Assembly: GCA_016871155.1 (NCBI GenBank)
Contig: VFZO01000026.1
Location: 1-38,813, forward strand
Length of the DNA: 38,813 nucleotides
Reading direction: 5' to 3'
Origin: Acidobacteriota bacterium
GTDB lineage: Bacteria; Acidobacteriota; Terriglobia; Bryobacterales; Bryobacteraceae
A model generated the notes under the pieces. It was not told the DNA's origin. It saw only the letters and a list, made by a program, of their open reading frames with translations, and did no database searches. Of the stretch, positions 34,633-38,813 are shown piece after piece; positions within the stretch are counted from its first letter, which is position 1; each line of letters starts with the position of its first letter. The translations under genes were made by a program, and so were the position numbers.

Positions 34633-35511
34633 ATGCCCCGTATCCTCTTATCCACAATGTTTGGCGTGTGGCTGGCGTTCGGCCAGCCACACGCCGACCA
34701 CCCTGCCATCTCCGGCTACCCGGGGTCGCGAATTCTTTCCCACAAAGCGGTCCAATTCGATGTCTACCGACTTACGATCGGAAACCAAGTTAAAGACTCT
34801 TGGGAGAGCATCAATTTGGAAGGCCAAATCTTCCGGATTCAGTATCGCAACCCGGTGGGACGATCGGCCCTGGAAATTTTTCGGAACTATGAAGAGGCGC
34901 TCCGGCGCTCCGGCGCCCGTCTCGTTTATCAGTGCGAGCCTCGCACTTGCGCGGCGTGGCCGCTCTATAAGGAGCAACGGCTCACAAACATGGGTTCGGG
35001 CTCCTTCTACGGCCTGGCCGCGCAGTTCAATCATCGGGGCGCCGAGTCGTGGGCCGTTGTCGCGGTTTCGAACTCGGTTACCTGGATTCACGTCGTCGAA
35101 CGCACGCCGATGCAAGGCGGATTGGTTCGAGTCGACGCACACGCCATGGCCGCGGCCATCTACCGCGACGGCTTCGTCTCCCTCGACACTATCCAATTCG
35201 ACACCGGGAAAGCAACCATCAAGCCGGAGTCGAAATCGGCGCTCGAACAAATCGCGCTACTGCTCCGCAACGAGGCAAGTCTCGCCCTCGAAGTAACCGG
35301 CCACACCGACGACACCGGAACGCTGGCAGGCAATCAACGGCTGTCGCTCGATCGCGCGCGAAGCGTCATCCAGTCCCTCGCTACGGAGTTTCGGATCCCA
35401 CTCGGCCGTCTCCAGGCAAAAGGCGCCGGCCAGTCCGAGCCGGTGTCGTCAAACGCTACCGATACGGGCCGGGCCGCCAACCGGCGCGTCGTGCTCCGGC
35501 GAATCCCATGA
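34633..35511 (+). CDS. DUF4892-OmpA family outer-membrane protein
   Basis: A 292-residue exported protein. The signal is MPRILLSTMFGVWLAFG. Residues about 20-170 match the DUF4892 pattern (ISGYPGSRILSHKAVQFDVY). Residues about 185-290 are an OmpA-like peptidoglycan-binding domain (DTIQFDTGKATIKPESKSAL, VTGHTDDTGTLAGNQRLSLD, GAGQSEPVSSNATDTGRAAN, RRVVL). It should tether the outer membrane to the wall. AGGACGG precedes the ATG at 34633 by about 4 bp; an in-frame ATG at 34609 lies inside the previous gene. It lies 53 bp before the second TPR-CHAT gene. Confidence 0.88.
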   Translation: MPRILLSTMFGVWLAFGQPHADHPAISGYPGSRILSHKAVQFDVYRLTIGNQVKDSWESINLEGQIFRIQYRNPVGRSALEIFRNYEEALRRSGARLVYQCEPRTCAAWPLYKEQRLTNMGSGSFYGLAAQFNHRGAESWAVVAVSNSVTWIHVVERTPMQGGLVRVDAHAMAAAIYRDGFVSLDTIQFDTGKATIKPESKSALEQIALLLRNEASLALEVTGHTDDTGTLAGNQRLSLDRARSVIQSLATEFRIPLGRLQAKGAGQSEPVSSNATDTGRAANRRVVLRRIP

Positions 35512-35520
35512 GCCGCGCTT

Positions 35521-35558
35521 CGTGTGACACGCCTAAACACAGAGGGAGAGAATAAAAT
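35521..35558 (+). promoter_or_regulatory. Palindrome and TAAAAT box before second CHAT gene
   Basis: CGTGTGACACG (35521-35531) is an 11-bp palindrome around one central base. TAAAAT (35553-35558) is 6 bp before the ATG at 35565, the leaderless spacing seen elsewhere. A GAGGGAGAG stretch lies about 15 bp upstream of the ATG, too far for a normal Shine-Dalgarno. Confidence 0.45.
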
Positions 35559-35564
35559 CGACCT

Positions 35565-38207
35565 ATGAGTCGAATCCTCGCCGGGCTCTGCGCGGCGGCC
35601 GGCATTGCAGCCGCGCAGACTGCCGAACTCCGGAAACAAGGCGATGCGATCGAAGCGTTCGCCGGGCCGGGCACGCCGGTCGAGCACCGGGTGCGATTGC
35701 TCGAAGGACAGTTCTTCTACGCGCAGATTAGCGGCGTGCGAGTCTCGATGGAAACGCTCGACCCGCTGCGGCAAGCCGTCGTAAGCGATGGCCGCACGTC
35801 GTACCTGGCCGCTGGCCGCCCCGGGGAATACACGCTGCTGGTCCGCAACGCATCGTCCACGCGGCAGAGCTATCGCATAACCGTGCTCGCCTGGCGTGAC
35901 GCTCTCCCCGGTGATCGACAGCGCCTCGAAGCGATCGGCACACTGACGGCGGGATACCGCGAAGCCGAACGCGCGACCGCACTCAGCCGCAAGGCCGCGC
36001 TCGTCCACTACGATTCCGCGAGAGCGATGTTTCGCGAACTCGGCGACAGCGGATACGAGGCGCGCACGCTGCAAGCCAAGGCCAATGTGCACACGGCGGC
36101 CGGCGACACCGCGGCGGCGCTTCAGACGCTTGACGAAGCGATCGGTCTTTACCGCGCCGTGCGCGACGAAGGCGGAGAAGCGGCTGCGCGGGTCTCGGCG
36201 GCGCTCATGCACGCCGCTCGGTCCGAGTACTCCAAGGCGTTCGAATACTATCAAGCCGCGCTCGACTCCCGCACGCGCCGCGGTGACCGAAGAGGCGAGG
36301 CCGAGGTCCTGCGCAACATGGCGATCGCCCACGCCTCGGCCAAGCGGTTCCAACTCGCGCACCGAATGTACGCGGACGCGCTCGACCGCTTCCGCTTAGC
36401 CGGCGACCGCTACCAGGAGGCCGTTACGCTCGTGCAGATTGGCGAGTTGTATCTCCGGCTGGGCGATTACGTACAAGCCGAGACCTACGCGGCCCAAGCG
36501 CTGCCCCTGCATCGCGCCGACGGAAACAAGACCGCGGAAGTGCACGTGTTGACCAACCTCGGCGAGGTCGAAGCCGCGAAGGGCAATCACCGCGCCGCAC
36601 TCGATCGATACAACGCCGCTATTCGGATCGCCACCGAGTCCGGCCTCGGCTGGCAACATGCGAATACACAAGGGCTGGCCGCGGTCTCCGAAGAAGCGCT
36701 CGGCCGGTTGACACGCGCCGAGACGCTGTTTCGGCAGTCCCTGGAGCCCATGCGCTCCCACGGCAACCGGGAGGGCGCGAGTTGGCTGCTAACGCGGCTC
36801 GGCCTTCTGGAGTTAGAGCGTGGCCGGACCGCCGAATCGGCCCGCTATCTTGACGAAGCGCTCACTCTAGCCGGCGGTTTGCCGAATCGCGAAATCGAAG
36901 CGATGGCTGTAACGGCACAAGCGCGGCTGGCAAGAAAAAGAGGGGATCGCGCGGGCGCGAAAAAGCTGGCGGAGCGCGCGATCGAAATCGTCGAGAGCAT
37001 CCGGGCGCGGGTGGAAAGCAAGGAATTGCGCGCTACTTTCCTCGCCACACGCGCCGACTGGTTTGAATTCTACGTCGCACTGCTCGCCGAAGACAACGAC
37101 GCCGGCGCCGCCTACCGCGCCGCCGAGCGCTCCCGCGCGAGAAGCTTGGTGGAGATGCTGATCGAGCGGGAGGGCAAGGCCGAAATGCGTTCCCCCGAAG
37201 AACCGCGGCTGGACGCCTCGACCGCGCTCGTCGAGTATTTCATTGGGCCCTATGGCGCGTGGGTATTCGTCAAGTCCGGCGCGGGCGTGCAGATGCGGCG
37301 CGTCTCTCCGGCGAACGCATTCGTAGCGCGCGTACGGGAGATCCGGGCGCTAATGGAGAAACCCGGCCGCGCGCAATGGGCCGCCTTCGCGCGGGCTTCG
37401 CATGAGCTCTATCAGATGTGTCTCGCTCCGATCGAGGGCATGATCGCGGCGAAGAAAAATCTCGTCGTCGTCGCCGACGGCCCGCTCCACTTCGTTCCCT
37501 TCGAGGCTCTTCTGACACTGGAGCCCGGCGCCGGCAAGCCGGCCTTCGCTCTACGCAAATGGAATATCGTCTACGCGCCCTCGGCATCGGCGTTCGCCGC
37601 CATGCAGCGGAAAAGGGTGGGAACCGCCGAAATCGAATGGGTCGCTTTCGGCAATCCGGAAGGCGACTTGCCCGGCGCCGGAGAAGAAGTCGGACAGATC
37701 GCGCGGCTGTTCTCCGCGAAACGGACCGAAGTTTTTCTTGGACGGCGCGTGACGAAGCAATCCGTGCTCGCCGCCGCCAGTACCGGCGCGCGGCGCGTGC
37801 ACTTCGCCATGCACGGGGCGTTCAGAGATGGACCGCGCGCCGTCAGCGGCCTCGTGCTCGCAAATGGCGATCTGTTGAGCCCCCTGGATGTGTTGGGATC
37901 GAGTTGGAACGCCGACCTCGTCGTTCTGTCCGCGTGTGAAACCGCCCTGGGTCCGCACTTGCGCGGCGAAGGACTACAAGGAATGACGCGCGCTTTCCTC
38001 TATGCGGGAGCGTCCTCGGTGGCGGCGACGCTTTGGCCCGTCGACGACGCCGCTACGCGTCTGTTGATGACCGACTTCTACCGGCGCGTACTGAGCGGGT
38101 CGGCGCCGGGCGACAGCCTGCGTTCGGCCAAACTCTCGCTGCTCGACTCGCTGCCGCACGCGCATCCCTACTACTGGGCGGCGTTCGTGTTGACGACCGC
38201 TACTTGA
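35565..38207 (+). CDS. Exported TPR-CHAT protease, second copy
   Basis: An 880-residue protein with the same layout as the copy at 10473. MSRILAGLCAAAGIAAAQ is a signal peptide. Residues about 30-110 form a pre-peptidase-C-like sandwich (VRLLEGQFFYAQISGVRV). About 130-510 are TPRs (VLTNLGEVEAAKGNHRAALD). The CHAT domain occupies about 540-880, with His750 in VHFAMHGAFRDG and Cys791 in VLSACETALG, so it should be proteolytically competent. GEGLQGMTRAFLYAGASSVA and TLWPVDDAAT are family hallmarks. Its stop overlaps the convergent anti-sigma gene by 8 bp. Neighbours are an OmpA protein and the anti-sigma factor, pointing to an envelope-linked role; the substrate is unknown. Confidence 0.92.
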   Translation: MSRILAGLCAAAGIAAAQTAELRKQGDAIEAFAGPGTPVEHRVRLLEGQFFYAQISGVRVSMETLDPLRQAVVSDGRTSYLAAGRPGEYTLLVRNASSTRQSYRITVLAWRDALPGDRQRLEAIGTLTAGYREAERATALSRKAALVHYDSARAMFRELGDSGYEARTLQAKANVHTAAGDTAAALQTLDEAIGLYRAVRDEGGEAAARVSAALMHAARSEYSKAFEYYQAALDSRTRRGDRRGEAEVLRNMAIAHASAKRFQLAHRMYADALDRFRLAGDRYQEAVTLVQIGELYLRLGDYVQAETYAAQALPLHRADGNKTAEVHVLTNLGEVEAAKGNHRAALDRYNAAIRIATESGLGWQHANTQGLAAVSEEALGRLTRAETLFRQSLEPMRSHGNREGASWLLTRLGLLELERGRTAESARYLDEALTLAGGLPNREIEAMAVTAQARLARKRGDRAGAKKLAERAIEIVESIRARVESKELRATFLATRADWFEFYVALLAEDNDAGAAYRAAERSRARSLVEMLIEREGKAEMRSPEEPRLDASTALVEYFIGPYGAWVFVKSGAGVQMRRVSPANAFVARVREIRALMEKPGRAQWAAFARASHELYQMCLAPIEGMIAAKKNLVVVADGPLHFVPFEALLTLEPGAGKPAFALRKWNIVYAPSASAFAAMQRKRVGTAEIEWVAFGNPEGDLPGAGEEVGQIARLFSAKRTEVFLGRRVTKQSVLAAASTGARRVHFAMHGAFRDGPRAVSGLVLANGDLLSPLDVLGSSWNADLVVLSACETALGPHLRGEGLQGMTRAFLYAGASSVAATLWPVDDAATRLLMTDFYRRVLSGSAPGDSLRSAKLSLLDSLPHAHPYYWAAFVLTTAT

Positions 38208-38813
38208 CGATGAAACGGTAGCCCTCTTCCGCCCCGCCGCAGCGGAGCGCCAACCGGTAATCGCCCGGTCCCGCGAACCCTCGCGGTATGCGGACAACAA
38301 ACTCGCCGGCCTCGCCACGCCGGGCATCGCCCGCCGCCCAAACCGTGGCCCCCGAGGACGTCAACGAGACGGCACACACTTCGCGAGTGACCGGCAGCCT
38401 GGAGTTCAGGACGAGTATCGTCTCGCCCGATTCGATCGCCAACGGTTGTTGCGCGCCGCCGCGTTCAATCCTCGATTCGGGCAACAGATCGAGCAGCACT
38501 CCGCCCGCACCCGGTTGCCGCAGCGCCCGGACCTCACCCGCCAACTCGCGATTGGACGCTAGTATCGCCTCCTCGCGCTCCTTCCACATCCATCCGGCCG
38601 CCGACGCTCCGGCGATTACCGTTAGGGCGGCGGCGACCGCCCACGGTTTCCATCGCGAGCCCGCTACGGGCATCGTGGCGCGGCTGCCCCGTGCGAGTTG
38701 CACCTCGATCCGGCACCGTTCGCAGCTACGCAAGTGCGCGTCGATCGCGGCCGCCTCGGATCCATCGAACAGCCCCCCGAACACAAACGCGGTAATGCGC
38801 GCGGGGCCGGGAT
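38200..38813 (-). CDS. Zinc-finger anti-sigma factor (N-terminus beyond window)
   Basis: The frame is open to the right edge, so the N-terminus is missing; 204 residues are visible. ITAFVFGGLFDGSEAAAIDA, then HLRSCERCRIEV is the end of a zinc-finger anti-sigma domain (H, C, C visible). A TM helix follows (WAVAAALTVIAGASAAGWMW), then a short coiled segment and a periplasmic beta-domain ending YRFIVK. A GTG at 38784 is internal, not the start. A sigma factor gene is expected just beyond the edge. The gene is convergent with, and overlaps by 8 bp, the second TPR-CHAT gene. Confidence 0.82.
   Translation of the reverse strand, partial: PGPARITAFVFGGLFDGSEAAAIDAHLRSCERCRIEVQLARGSRATMPVAGSRWKPWAVAAALTVIAGASAAGWMWKEREEAILASNRELAGEVRALRQPGAGGVLLDLLPESRIERGGAQQPLAIESGETILVLNSRLPVTREVCAVSLTSSGATVWAAGDARRGEAGEFVVRIPRGFAGPGDYRLALRCGGAEEGYRFIVK

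Noticed and set aside
1-38813. CRISPR arrays, tRNA or rRNA genes, riboswitches, phage genes
   Set aside because: Reading both strands, I saw no regularly spaced repeat-spacer pattern, no tRNA-like cloverleaf, no rRNA signature and no phage structural motif.

Overview
The window reads as a chromosomal segment of a high-GC member of the Acidobacteriota, most likely near Solibacter/Bryobacter. The reasons are an Oar-type TonB-dependent receptor with an N-terminal carboxypeptidase-regulatory domain, exported TPR-CHAT proteins, a membrane-anchored regulator with a TolB-like propeller, an ECF sigma/zinc-finger anti-sigma pair fused to FecR, a PEP-CTERM tail, and many GTG/TTG starts. This assignment is inference from gene content; no rRNA or tRNA gene was seen.

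Layout. 1-1854 (-): an HD domain joined to an Hsp90-like GHKL ATPase, cut by the window edge. 1932-6402: a secreted M14 carboxypeptidase divergent from a PhoPQ-regulated-type (PqaA-like) hydrolase and a small membrane protein. 6403-9931 (-): a tightly overlapping four-gene operon (amidohydrolase, GHMP kinase, CPBP protease, BamE-like exported protein). 10060-15000 is the unstable part: a decayed Oar receptor, an exported TPR-CHAT protease, a head-on junction of a PEP-CTERM tail with a 5'-truncated di-haem oxidoreductase, and IS21-like terminal repeats. 15120-17963: a small secreted protein, a PH-domain membrane protein, and a cupin plus metallophosphoesterase pair. 17987-21103: an intact Oar receptor. 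21105-23523 (-): a ferredoxin-cmk-lysC housekeeping operon. 23576-27256: a small metallopeptidase, a winged-helix/TM/propeller regulator and an exported TPR protein. 27320-34046 (+): a six-gene operon of ECF sigma factor, anti-sigma/FecR fusion and two ABC ATPase-permease pairs. 34160-38813: a Cys-rich exported protein, a DUF4892-OmpA protein, a second exported TPR-CHAT protease, and a convergent anti-sigma factor running off the right edge.

How they may work together. Much of the window concerns the envelope: exported peptidases, an outer-membrane receptor, an OmpA-type peptidoglycan anchor, sigma/anti-sigma sensing and ABC export. The two CHAT proteins share one architecture (signal peptide, beta-sandwich, TPRs, CHAT with intact His/Cys pair). 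The second sits with an OmpA protein and tail-to-tail with an anti-sigma factor, so an envelope-stress protease module is a reasonable but unproven idea.

The most general signal is a TANNNT box 6-9 bp upstream of nine start codons, several without a usable Shine-Dalgarno. It suggests that leaderless transcription is common here, and it explains how divergent genes can sit only 23-38 bp apart.
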